DNA of 64,000 bases, from contig JAKDJD010000001.1 of the NCBI GenBank assembly GCA_030454085.1, positions 56,153-120,152 of the forward strand. The letters are read 5' to 3'. This DNA is from Kocuria sp. (GTDB lineage Bacteria; Actinomycetota; Actinomycetes; Actinomycetales; Micrococcaceae). A program made the translations under genes and the position numbers. Below, one piece after another: positions 57,276 through 64,000 of the stretch. The notes under the pieces are model-generated. The model had not been told where the DNA came from. It saw only the letters and a list, made by a program, of their open reading frames with translations, and searched no databases. Position 1 is the first letter of the stretch. Every line of letters starts with the position of its first letter.

Positions 57276-57673
57276 TGCTCGTCAGCCACACCGTTCTCAA
57301 CGCAACCGCAGGGATTCTCGCCGACGGTGAGTCCCCGAGCCTCAAGCCCGGTCTTGACGCCAACCAGGTCTCGCCGGGGGTCATTGGCTTTCTGCTGACC
57401 CTTCTGCTGGCGGTGCTCATCATCTTCGTGGCGCTCGACCACACCCGACGCCAGCGGCGGCTGAAGAACCGATTCGACTACGCCATGGCTCGTGAGCAAA
57501 AGGAACGCGAAGCCGCAGAGAGCGAGGCGGCAACACACGGTGACCGATCCGGCGACGCTTCCGAGACTCACACCGCGGGCCCCGCCCAGGATGTTTCGGC
57601 GCGTGATGACTCGGCCGACGATTCACCGCACGACGACGCCGCGAACGGCACGGGCCGCACCCCGACGGACTGA
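57272..57673 (+). CDS. Small single-helix membrane protein following mca
   Basis: 133 residues: one helix at ~36-56 (GVIGFLLTLLLAVLIIFVALD), a basic stop-transfer region (HTRRQRRLKNRFDYAMAREQ), then a disordered acidic Ser/Ala/Asp tail. No enzyme motif. Occupies the place of Rv1083 in mycobacteria and overlaps mca by 4 nt, so the pair is co-translated. Function unknown. Confidence 0.82.
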   Translation: MMLVSHTVLNATAGILADGESPSLKPGLDANQVSPGVIGFLLTLLLAVLIIFVALDHTRRQRRLKNRFDYAMAREQKEREAAESEAATHGDRSGDASETHTAGPAQDVSARDDSADDSPHDDAANGTGRTPTD

Positions 57674-57681
57674 CACGAGCC

Positions 57682-57696
57682 CGCGTGGCGCACGCG
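57682..57696. terminator. Short hairpin between convergent genes
   Basis: CGCGTG-GCG-CACGCG, 6-bp stem in a 25-nt gap between the small membrane protein and hemolysin III. Confidence 0.4.
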
Positions 57697-57698
57697 AA

Positions 57699-58418
57699 TC
57701 AGGCGTACAAGGAGAACACCACGCCGGTGTAGTGACTCGCGAATCCCAAGATCGTGCATGCGTGGAACAGCTCGTGGAACCCGAAGACCCTGGGAGAGAG
57801 CACCGGTCGTTTGAACGCATAGAAGACCGCGCCGGCAATGTAGAAAACGCCCCCTGCGCAGATCAGGAGCGTGGCCACGGGGCTCACGGACCAGAAGTCT
57901 CCGAGGAAGAACAGCGCCATGAGGCCCATCACCACGTACAACGGGGTGTAGAGCATCCTCGGAGCGCCGGTCCAGAACACGCGGAACACGACGAGCAACA
58001 GCGCACATCCCCAAATGGTCCAGAGCAGAATCACCGATTTCGGCGGACTGAGCATCGTGACGGCCAACGGTGTGTACGTCCCCGCGATGACGAGAGAAAT
58101 ATTGGAATGGTCCAGTCTCTTGAAGAACATCCGTGCCCTGTCCCGCCAGTAGCCACGGTGGTACATCCCCGAGACGCCGAAGAGGACCACGCTGGTCAGG
58201 GCGAAGACGGCGCATGCGGCCGAGCGGGCGCCTCCGCCTGCGAGAACGATCAGGACGATGCCGGCCGCGAAGGCCACCGGGGCGAACGAGGAATGGAGCA
58301 GCCCCCGCCACAAGGGCTTGCGCTCAACGGCTTCATGGAACCGTTCGGCCGCCGTATTGGCGACGCCCCCGGCTTTGTCCGTGGCCGACCGCACGGTGGA
58401 ACGGTGCGAGGAATCCAT
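57699..58418 (-). CDS. Hemolysin III / PAQR-like (YqfA) membrane protein
   Basis: 239 residues, seven helices. RGLLHSSFAPVAFAAG, GMYHRGYWRDRARMFFKRLDHSNISLVIAGTYTP, and GFHELFHACTILGFASHY contain the Ser/His/Asp zinc-type residues of the PAQR superfamily. The name hemolysin III is historical; the actual activity is probably a membrane hydrolase. AAAGGA 11 nt before the ATG. Divergent from uppS, as Rv1085c and Rv1086. Confidence 0.9.
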   Translation of the reverse strand: MDSSHRSTVRSATDKAGGVANTAAERFHEAVERKPLWRGLLHSSFAPVAFAAGIVLIVLAGGGARSAACAVFALTSVVLFGVSGMYHRGYWRDRARMFFKRLDHSNISLVIAGTYTPLAVTMLSPPKSVILLWTIWGCALLLVVFRVFWTGAPRMLYTPLYVVMGLMALFFLGDFWSVSPVATLLICAGGVFYIAGAVFYAFKRPVLSPRVFGFHELFHACTILGFASHYTGVVFSLYA

Positions 58419-58528
58419 GGCTGCTGGGGTCCTTTCAGGAGCGGGCTGGTGATATGCAGTCTATGAGGAACGGTTGCGAACCACCTGTGAGGCTGTGGAC
58501 ACGGATCTCGGAGCCCATCAGGAGAAGG

Positions 58529-58534
58529 TACGGT
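58529..58534 (+). promoter_or_regulatory. Putative -10 of uppS
   Basis: TACGGT, 78 nt before the uppS start. No clear -35. Confidence 0.3.
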
Positions 58535-58612
58535 TAAGTCACCAAGGGACTCCGCCCAATTATCCCCGTGGCAAGGGATCCCAGCATATGCCGCCTCGGA
58601 CAAAGGACCATT

Positions 58613-59374
58613 ATGAAGCTAGTCAAGCCTCTGTACAGCGTGTACGAGCGCAACCTGGCGGCTTCGATCCCTTCCGAGCGCTTGCCGCACCACGTCGGAG
58701 TGATGGTGGACGGGAACCGCCGGTGGGCGGCCCTCATGGGCCAGACCACCAAACACGGTCATCAGAAGGGTGCCGAGAGGATCATCGAGTTCCTCGGGTG
58801 GTGTCGTGAACTCGGTATCGACGTGGTCACGCTCTACATGCTCTCGACCGAGAACTTGAAGCGCCCCGCTTCCGAACTCGGTGACCTCGTCGGAGTGATC
58901 GACGATCTGCTGCGTGAACTCGGGAAAAGCAGGATCGCACGGCTCCAGCCGGTCGGGGCACTGAACCTTCTCCCTGACGGGCTTCCGGAGACGGTGGCGA
59001 GCGTGACTGAGCAGACCGCCGACGTCGAGGGCCTGCACGTGAACATCGCGGTCGGCTACGGCGGACGGCAGGAAATCGTCGACTCGGTCCGCGAACTCCT
59101 GAGCGATGCTGCGCGGGAAGGCCGCGACATCTCCGATGTGGCCGAAAGCCTCACCGCGGATGATATTTCCAGTTACCTCTACACTCGCGGTCAACCGGAT
59201 CCTGACCTGGTGATTCGCACTTCGGGGGAGCAACGGCTGTCCGGATTCATGGTGTGGCAGTCCGCATACAGCGAATTCTATTTCTGCGAGGCGCTCTGGC
59301 CCGATTTCAGGCGGGTGGACTTCCTCCGCGCGCTGCGCGACTATGCAGGACGGCAACGCCGCTTCGGCTCGTAG
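58613..59374 (+). CDS. uppS: Cis-prenyltransferase (UppS / Z-isoprenyl diphosphate synthase)
   Basis: 253 residues. Catalytic D33 in VMVDGNRRWA, KGAERIIEFLGWC, LYMLSTENLKRP, VNIAVGYGGRQEI and LVIRTSGEQRLSGFMVWQSAYSEFYF. Builds polyprenyl diphosphate carriers for peptidoglycan and arabinogalactan-type glycans. Actinobacteria often carry two; the hemolysin III neighbour is that of Rv1086, a short-chain (Z)-farnesyl enzyme, so product length is uncertain. AAAGGA 6 nt before ATG 58613. Confidence 0.93.
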   Translation: MKLVKPLYSVYERNLAASIPSERLPHHVGVMVDGNRRWAALMGQTTKHGHQKGAERIIEFLGWCRELGIDVVTLYMLSTENLKRPASELGDLVGVIDDLLRELGKSRIARLQPVGALNLLPDGLPETVASVTEQTADVEGLHVNIAVGYGGRQEIVDSVRELLSDAAREGRDISDVAESLTADDISSYLYTRGQPDPDLVIRTSGEQRLSGFMVWQSAYSEFYFCEALWPDFRRVDFLRALRDYAGRQRRFGS

Positions 59375-59900
59375 ACCCGTGGTCGCGCTGATCGGCTCAT
59401 GGTGGCACGAAGGGGCGCACGGCGTCCTGCCGGCCTCCCTGGGATCGGCCTGCGTGATCATGTACTTGGTCTCCGTCGCCAGGCTGAGCCTGGTCGACGT
59501 CCTTCACCACCGGTTGCCCCGGGTATGGGTTCACCAGTTGTCGCTGGTCCTGGGCATTGGCCTGCCCGCTTCCGCGCTGTGCGGGGGAGAGCCTGCTCGT
59601 GTGCTGACCTCGGCGGCCGGGGCACTGGGGACGAGACTTCTCTATGGCACGGTCAGGGCCCTGTCGCCGGCCTGGCTCGGCAGGGGAGACGTCCGCCTGG
59701 CGCCTGTCCTTGGGGCGGCCTGCGGTTTCGTGTCGCCGGTCCACGCGGTGGCGGCCGTGGTGCTGACATTCGGCGCGTGCGGGGCCTGGGGTACGTTCCT
59801 CGTGCTCAGTCGCCGTGCCCGGCCCCACGATCGCATCGCGATGGGTCCATGGATGAGCGGATGCTCGACCCTGGTCTGGCTCGCTCTGGCGCCGACCTGA
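59343..59900 (+). CDS. A24 prepilin peptidase-like membrane protein
   Basis: 185 residues, about five helices. ARLSLVDVLHHRLPRVWV and LGRGDVRLAPVLGAACG match the two Asp-containing motifs of type IV prepilin leader peptidases (small form without the N-methylation domain). No pilus genes are in the window, so the substrate is unknown. The start is uncertain: ATG 59343 overlaps uppS by 32 nt, GTG 59379 begins just after its stop; neither has a good ribosome site. Confidence 0.72.
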   Translation: MQDGNAASARRPVVALIGSWWHEGAHGVLPASLGSACVIMYLVSVARLSLVDVLHHRLPRVWVHQLSLVLGIGLPASALCGGEPARVLTSAAGALGTRLLYGTVRALSPAWLGRGDVRLAPVLGAACGFVSPVHAVAAVVLTFGACGAWGTFLVLSRRARPHDRIAMGPWMSGCSTLVWLALAPT

Positions 59901-59963
59901 CGTGGCCTCCCGCGGGTAAGGTGGGCACGAATGCCGACGTCGCCGCCCAAGGAGTGCGTACCC

Positions 59964-60449
59964 ATGCCCACACCGGAATTCATTCTGTCCCTGCGCGAGA
60001 AGATCGGGCACGACCCCCTGTGGATGCCGGGCGTCACGGCCGTGGTGTTCAACGAAGTCGGTCAGGTGCTGCTGTGCCGTCGGTCCGACAACGGCGCCTG
60101 GACCCCGATCACCGGCATTGTCGATCCGGGGGAGGAACCCGCGGTGACGGCCGTGCGCGAGGCGGAGGAGGAAGCCGGCGTCGTGATCCAGGTCGAGGGA
60201 CTGGCCTCGGTCAAGGCCAACCCGCCGCAAACCTTTCCCAACGGGGACCAGGCGCAGTTTCTCGACCTGACCTTCCGGTGCCGATACGTCTCCGGCGAGG
60301 CACGGGTGAACGATGAAGAATCGACCGACATGATGTGGGCTGATCTCGACGACCTGCCACCGATGAACGACCGCATGCTCGACCGGTTGCGGTCGGCATC
60401 CTCATTCTCGGGAAGGACATGGTTCTCGCTCGATGGGCTGGATACCTGA
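59964..60449 (+). CDS. NUDIX hydrolase
   Basis: 161 residues. The Nudix box spans residues 51-73 (GxxxxxE...REAEEEAGV), complete with the metal-binding Glu residues. Hydrolyses a nucleoside diphosphate linked to some other group; substrate not known. ATG 59964 follows AAGGAG by 9 nt. A TAAGGT -10 lies at 59917-59922, and an in-frame ATG 59931 is possible but has no ribosome site. The 3' end overlaps the convergent membrane gene by 48 nt. Confidence 0.9.
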   Translation: MPTPEFILSLREKIGHDPLWMPGVTAVVFNEVGQVLLCRRSDNGAWTPITGIVDPGEEPAVTAVREAEEEAGVVIQVEGLASVKANPPQTFPNGDQAQFLDLTFRCRYVSGEARVNDEESTDMMWADLDDLPPMNDRMLDRLRSASSFSGRTWFSLDGLDT

Positions 60450-60815
60450 CCGTCGGGGGACCTCTCCCCGCTCTCTTCCGCACGAGGTGCCCGAGGAGGC
60501 CAGATGGTGTAACTGATCGTGATGATGAGGTCGATGACGACGGGCGAACTTCCGGTCGGCCCAGGTGATCAGCCGTTGACCGTAGGCCACGGAGAATCCG
60601 ATGGAGAAGGCGGACAGGGCGTGGGCGGAGGCGGCATGGCCGCGGGAACGCAGGTCCACGACGTTTGCACCCAGCAGGTCCAGGCCCACGAGAGGAGCCA
60701 TGGCGACGAGCGCCGGACCCCATGCGGGTCGGCGCGCAAGATACCGCAGCGCCGGGCCGGACAGGAGAAACACCCAAAACCCGGTCTCGCAGGCGATGAT
60801 GATGGCCAAGGACAC
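60402..60815 (-). CDS. Small multispanning membrane protein (YmcC-like)
   Basis: 137 residues from GTG 60815 (AGGGGA 3 nt upstream). Four hydrophobic segments in residues 3-85 (IIIACETGFWVFLLSGPALRY; APLVGLDLLGANVVDLR; FSIGFSVAYGQRLITWADRKFA) and a polar His/Arg/Ser C-terminus. Resembles membrane proteins of the B. subtilis YmcC type, of unknown function. Divergent from a TetR regulator that probably controls it. The last ~16 codons run into the Nudix gene on the other strand. Confidence 0.7.
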   Translation of the reverse strand: MSLAIIIACETGFWVFLLSGPALRYLARRPAWGPALVAMAPLVGLDLLGANVVDLRSRGHAASAHALSAFSIGFSVAYGQRLITWADRKFARRHRPHHHDQLHHLASSGTSCGRERGEVPRRSGIQPIEREPCPSRE

Positions 60816-60826
60816 GGTTCCCCTGT

Positions 60827-60870
60827 GGTGGTACACCCGTACCACCCAGAAAGTAGCACATATGTACTAC
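60827..60870. promoter_or_regulatory. Two palindromic operators of the TetR regulator
   Basis: GGTGGTAC-ACCC-GTACCACC (60827-60846) is perfect; GTAGCACAT-ATGTACTAC (60853-60870) has one mismatch. Both contain the half-site GTACYACC. They fill the space between the divergent starts and overlap the tetR -10, fitting autorepression plus control of the membrane gene. Confidence 0.65.
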
Positions 60871-60880
60871 CATCGGGAAC
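60868..60880 (+). promoter_or_regulatory. Leaderless promoter of tetR, TACCAT-N7-GTG
   Basis: TACCAT (60868-60873), 7 nt, then GTG 60881. It overlaps the second operator. Confidence 0.55.
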
Positions 60881-61480
60881 GTGCCGAAGAGAATCGATGT
60901 GCAAGCTCGCAAGGAACAGCTGGCCGCAGCCGTGTGGGACACCATCGTCGAGAAGGGCATTGGAGCGGTCTCGGTGCGTACGGTCGCCGAAGCGGCCGGC
61001 GTCGCGGTAGGTTCCCTGCGACACGTATTTCCCACCCGTGCAGAATTGATCGAATTCTCCGCCCGGCTCATGATCGACAAAGTCTCTGACCGTGTGGCCG
61101 GCCTCCAAAGGACCGGCGACGAGCGCACCGACGTCGTGGCAATCCTCTCCCAGTTCTTGCCGTTGGACGCACAGCGGCGTGCCGAGCTCGAGGTCAACCT
61201 CGCCCTGATCGCCGAGACTCCGGCCTTGCCGGAACTGCAGGGCATCCGCGACGATGCGACCCGGGCCCTGCGGGCGGCCTGCGTCCGGCTGGCCGAGCGG
61301 GTGAGGGGAAACGCCGTGAGTTTCGAGGATGCCCTGGCGGGGCAGGGCGACCAGCGTCGGGGCGCGACGCTTCACGCGCTGGTCGACGGCCTGGCGCTGC
61401 ATCTGCTGGTGGATCCCGCCGCCGAGGAGGAGGCTCTGGCCATCGTGCGCGCTCAGATCGATACGCTGGCCGAGACGTAG
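60881..61480 (+). CDS. TetR-family transcriptional regulator
   Basis: 199 residues. N-terminal helix-turn-helix: LAAAVWDTIVEKGIGAVSVR, then TVAEAAGVAVGSLRHVFPTRAELIEFS, the canonical TetR DNA-binding segment. C-terminal domain Ala/Leu/Arg-rich, with QLALPELQGIRDD-type helices common to PF13977-like TetR_C. Ligand unknown. Divergent to the YmcC-like membrane protein with two operators between them, so it most probably represses that gene and itself. Confidence 0.93.
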   Translation: MPKRIDVQARKEQLAAAVWDTIVEKGIGAVSVRTVAEAAGVAVGSLRHVFPTRAELIEFSARLMIDKVSDRVAGLQRTGDERTDVVAILSQFLPLDAQRRAELEVNLALIAETPALPELQGIRDDATRALRAACVRLAERVRGNAVSFEDALAGQGDQRRGATLHALVDGLALHLLVDPAAEEEALAIVRAQIDTLAET

Positions 61481-61576
61481 GGAGACGGGCGGGGCCGAGT
61501 CCTCGCTGCTCGGGGAGCGACGCGCCTACCGTTGAGGGAGAAGCGTACCCGATGACGGCGTCCCGAACACACGAAA

Positions 61577-61618
61577 TCCCGGCCGCCCCCCGAGAATGAA
61601 CTCGGTTGCCGACCGGGA
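61577..61618. terminator. Hairpin between convergent tetR and poxB
   Basis: Outer stem TCCCGG (61577-61582) with CCGGGA (61613-61618), inner stem CCGAG-AATGAA-CTCGG. Nested and symmetric; likely ends transcription from both sides. Confidence 0.5.
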
Positions 61619-61638
61619 CTGTGCGCTTTCTGAGGGGG

Positions 61639-63384
61639 CTACCTCAGCGCGTTGATGTTGCGCATGTTCGAGCGTGCCATCGACACGGCCTCGCCCGCAC
61701 CGCGGTTGAACACGATCTTGGACATTGCCGTCGCGAATCCGAAGACCATGCTGTTGTTGATCTGCGGCGGGATCGACAGGGCCTGCGGATCAGTGATGAT
61801 CTCGATGACGCTCGGGCCCTTGTGCGCCAGAGCGTCTTCGTAGGCCTTCTGCAGTTTCTTGGGATCGGTCACCCGTACCCCGTGGAAGCCCATGGCCTTG
61901 GCCACATCGGCGTAGTTGATGTCCGGAACGTCCACGCCGAAGTCCTGGAGACCGTCCATCATCATTTCCATCTTGACCATACCCAGCGTGGAGTTGTTGA
62001 AGACCACGATGTTCAGGGGCAGCTGGTACATGGACGCGGTCGCGAGCTCACCCATCAGCATCGAGAGACCGCCGTCGCCGGACATCGAGATGACCTGACG
62101 ATTCGGGAATGCGACCTGCGCGCCGACGGCCTGCGGCAAGGCATTCGCCATCGAGCCGTGGAGGTACGATCCGAGCAGGCGCCGGGTTCCGAGCGGGTTG
62201 ATGTACCGAGCGGACCAGACGTTGCACATGCCGGTGTCTGCGGTGAAGATCGCGTCGTCGTCGGCGACCTGGTCAAGCAACGAGGCCGCATACTCCGGGT
62301 GGATTGGCTTGTGCTTCTCCACGTTGCGCGTGTACGCGCCGACGGCCTTGTTCATGATCGTGTCGTGGCGCTTGAGCAGCTTCTCGAGGAACTTGCGGTC
62401 CTTCTTCCGTTCGACCAACGGGAGGAGCTTCTCCAGCGTTTCGAGGACACTGCCCTCGATTTGCAGGTCGACGTCGGTGCGGCGACCCATGTGTTCCGGC
62501 GCGATGTCGACCTGAATGGTCTTGGTGTCCGGCAGGAACTGGTCGTAGGGGAAGTCCGTGCCGAGCATGATCATCAGGTCGGCGTCGTGGATGCCCTCGG
62601 CGGCCGCGCCGTACCCCAGAAGACCGGTCATTCCGACGTCGAACGGGTTGTCGTACTGGATGAAGTCCTTGCCACGGAGCGAGTGCCCGATGGGGGCCGC
62701 GACCTTGTCGGCGAATTCGACCACGGTGTCGTGAGCGCCCTTGGCACCGGCACCGACGAACAGTGCGATCTTGGACGCCTTGTTCACCTCGGCGGCGAAT
62801 TCCGCGATCGTCGCCTCGGAAGGCACCTTGGGCGAGCGGCGCAGGGTGCCGATGGCGGGAGCGTCGACCGATGCGTCCTCATCGGCAAGATCACCTGGGA
62901 GCGTCACCACGGAGACGCCCGAACGACCGACGGCGTAGCGAATGGCGGTCGAGAAGACCCGCGGAGCCTGATCGGTTGTGGAGACGAGTTCGTTGTAGAC
63001 GCTGCACTGTTCGAACAGGCGGTCCGGGTGGGTCTCCTGGAAGTAACCCTGACCGATCTGTGCACTGGGAATGTGGGAAGCGATGGCAAGCACGGGGGCC
63101 TGCGAGCGGTTGGCGTCGAAGAGTCCGTTAATGAGGTGCAGGTTGCCCGGACCGCAGGAACCCGCACACACCGCGAGCTCACCGGTCAGCTGCGCCTCGG
63201 CGCCGGCAGCGAATGCGGCGGCTTCCTCGTGGCGCACGTGAACCCAGTCGATACCGCCCTTTCGTGCACCGCCCGTGGCGCGCACGGCGTCCACGATCGG
63301 GTTCAGAGAGTCCCCGACGATGCCGTAAATGCGGTGAACACCGGCCTCGATCAGCTGTTTCACGATCTGTTCTGCGAGTTTCAC
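61639..63384 (-). CDS. poxB: Pyruvate dehydrogenase (quinone) / pyruvate oxidase (PoxB)
   Basis: 581 residues, a thiamine-diphosphate enzyme that decarboxylates pyruvate to acetate with electrons to quinone. GIVGDSLNPIVDAV, VRHEEAAAFAAGAEAQLTG (catalytic Glu), GSCGPGNLHLINGL, FAD-binding middle domain, and TPP motif MSGDGGLSMLMGEL...NNSTLGM. The C-terminal part (PQALSIPPQINNSMVFGFATAMSKIVFN) resembles the membrane-binding end of PoxB. GTG 63384 has GAGG 4 nt upstream; extension to 63441 has no ribosome site. Confidence 0.95.
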   Translation of the reverse strand: MKLAEQIVKQLIEAGVHRIYGIVGDSLNPIVDAVRATGGARKGGIDWVHVRHEEAAAFAAGAEAQLTGELAVCAGSCGPGNLHLINGLFDANRSQAPVLAIASHIPSAQIGQGYFQETHPDRLFEQCSVYNELVSTTDQAPRVFSTAIRYAVGRSGVSVVTLPGDLADEDASVDAPAIGTLRRSPKVPSEATIAEFAAEVNKASKIALFVGAGAKGAHDTVVEFADKVAAPIGHSLRGKDFIQYDNPFDVGMTGLLGYGAAAEGIHDADLMIMLGTDFPYDQFLPDTKTIQVDIAPEHMGRRTDVDLQIEGSVLETLEKLLPLVERKKDRKFLEKLLKRHDTIMNKAVGAYTRNVEKHKPIHPEYAASLLDQVADDDAIFTADTGMCNVWSARYINPLGTRRLLGSYLHGSMANALPQAVGAQVAFPNRQVISMSGDGGLSMLMGELATASMYQLPLNIVVFNNSTLGMVKMEMMMDGLQDFGVDVPDINYADVAKAMGFHGVRVTDPKKLQKAYEDALAHKGPSVIEIITDPQALSIPPQINNSMVFGFATAMSKIVFNRGAGEAVSMARSNMRNINALR

Positions 63385-63586
63385 TGTTCCTCGATTCCTT
63401 GTCGATCGGATTCGACCTAACTCAATCACGCTTCTGCACAATTCAACCAGGGCCCAAAACGCACTATTCCGCTTTTTCCGCGCTTGAGTGTGGAATCACA
63501 GGGGGATGTGAACCGGAGCCATCGTGGTGATGCTCGGGGCGTCAGCCGGCGGTCTGGCTGCTGGCCGAGCGTCCGACCCACGGGGC

Positions 63587-63672
63587 GCGAGGTGGCAATC
63601 ACGTGCGGCCCGGTGGTGCGAGGTGGCAATCACGTGCGCCTTTCGCGCGGAATACTGCACGTAGTTGCCACG
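63587..63672. repeat. 21-bp direct repeat plus inverted copy
   Basis: GCGAGGTGGCAATCACGTGCG occurs at 63587-63607 and, identical, at 63618-63638. TGCACGTAGTTGCCACG (63656-63672) is a diverged inverted copy (complement CGTGGCAACTACGTGCA). The shared core is GTGGCAAnnACGTGC. Confidence 0.8.
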
Positions 63673-63724
63673 TCCAGGGTCCCGACGACGTCGCGCGCTG
63701 GTGGGTTGCTCTGGCGGTGCAATT

Positions 63725-63904
63725 TTGCGTGGGGGTTACCCGAATCGGAGGCGTTTGCCCCTATGAGGAGGCGGTTTAACCGCCACCCAACGCAGGGAAA
63801 CGCCACGCCAGCGGGTAACCGCCACCGAACTTCCGCCCAATCTCCGCGTCCGTCCAGGTTTTCGTGCCGGCAACCCCCTCTGAATCGGGCAACCACCACG
63901 GAAC
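63725..63904. repeat. Intergenic inverted-repeat element, copies B and C
   Basis: Copy B: GGTTACCCGA, GTTTGCCCCT, the palindrome GGCGGTTTAACCGCC (63770-63784), CACCCAACGCAG, and GGGTAACCGCCACCGAAC (63813-63830), in the same order as at 17314-17420. A partial copy C has CCTCTGAATCGGGCAACC...CACGGAACC (63878-63905). Confidence 0.7.
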
Positions 63905-64000
63905 CGTACATCGGCCCCATACGGAAGGTCCGCACCAGAACCGGAACCAGAATCAGCACCAACGTCAGGCCCCACTGTGAGGTGAGGTGTGTCCCCGCCC

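Larger units (their letters stand above)
63385..64000. other. Gene-free end of window with repeats
   Basis: 616 nt upstream of poxB. The short frames here have no domains and consist of repeat sequence. Contents: poxB promoter area, the 21-bp repeat (63587-63672), and the intergenic repeat copies at 63725-63904. Nothing seen in 63905-64000 beyond GC-rich sequence. Confidence 0.65.

Noticed and set aside
61606..63420. 604-codon plus-strand frame
   Set aside because: Antisense shadow of poxB.
63587..63904. CRISPR-like array
   Set aside because: Repeats are few, unequal in spacing, partly inverted, and no cas genes are present.
63630..63975. Short minus-strand frames at the window end
   Set aside because: Made of the intergenic repeat; no ribosome site or domain.

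Overview
The window is high-GC DNA from a mycothiol-producing actinobacterium, most likely of the order Micrococcales and probably the family Micrococcaceae. The genus cannot be fixed from the sequence alone. Support comes from the mycothiol S-conjugate amidase gene mca, from PerM/DUF6350, DUF501 and DUF4307 genes in their usual actinobacterial settings, from frequent GTG/TTG starts and from many apparently leaderless genes. Several blocks keep an order I recall from mycobacteria: perM-purN-purH, mazG/eno-divIC-DUF501-ppx, greA-DUF4307-mca-small membrane protein-hemolysin III-uppS, and sdhCDAB close to cdd, deoA and ada. No phage, transposon, CRISPR array, rRNA or plasmid function was seen. 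It is a chromosomal core segment with one accessory catabolic island.

Layout. 1-6.7 kb: the end of a VapC-like toxin gene, a glycosyltransferase, PerM-like membrane protein, and purN-purH facing a small membrane protein across a symmetric promoter. 6.9-17.2 kb: a glucuronide/hexuronate island (LacI regulator, uxaC, uxuB, beta-glucuronidase, GPH sugar transporter, mannonate dehydratase, gluconokinase, BASS transporter). Two of its genes are broken: a frameshift in the regulator and an in-frame TAA in the beta-glucuronidase. 17.6-20.9 kb: a beta-phosphoglucomutase/GH65 phosphorylase fusion on the minus strand. 21-26.7 kb: glyA-folD one-carbon pair, a small membrane protein, xth, trpS and a 2H phosphoesterase. 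26.7-33 kb: manC divergent from sdhCDAB, then an M20 amidohydrolase.

33-44 kb: a nucleoside uptake and salvage operon (PnrA/BMP-type lipoprotein, ABC ATPase, two permeases, cytidine deaminase, thymidine phosphorylase, an unknown 598-aa protein, adenosine deaminase), running on into mazG. 44-51 kb: enolase, DivIC, DUF501, Ppx/GppA, a membrane-anchored subtilase, type II NADH dehydrogenase and a tRNA with anticodon UAA but a short variable loop. 51-57 kb: Bax inhibitor-1 protein, AI-2E family protein, threonine ammonia-lyase, greA, DUF4307 and mca. 57-64 kb: hemolysin III, uppS, a small A24 prepilin peptidase-like protein, a NUDIX hydrolase, a TetR/membrane-protein divergent pair with two palindromic operators, poxB, and a 600-nt gene-free end rich in short repeats.

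The genes worth most attention are not one new system but several distinct signals: a recurring TANNNT-N7-start-codon arrangement (leaderless transcription), including a mirror-image pair at purN; a family of intergenic repeats found at 17.3 and 63.7-63.9 kb; the unknown two-domain protein with glycine-zipper linkers inside the nucleoside operon; and the short-armed tRNA-Leu(UAA) candidate.
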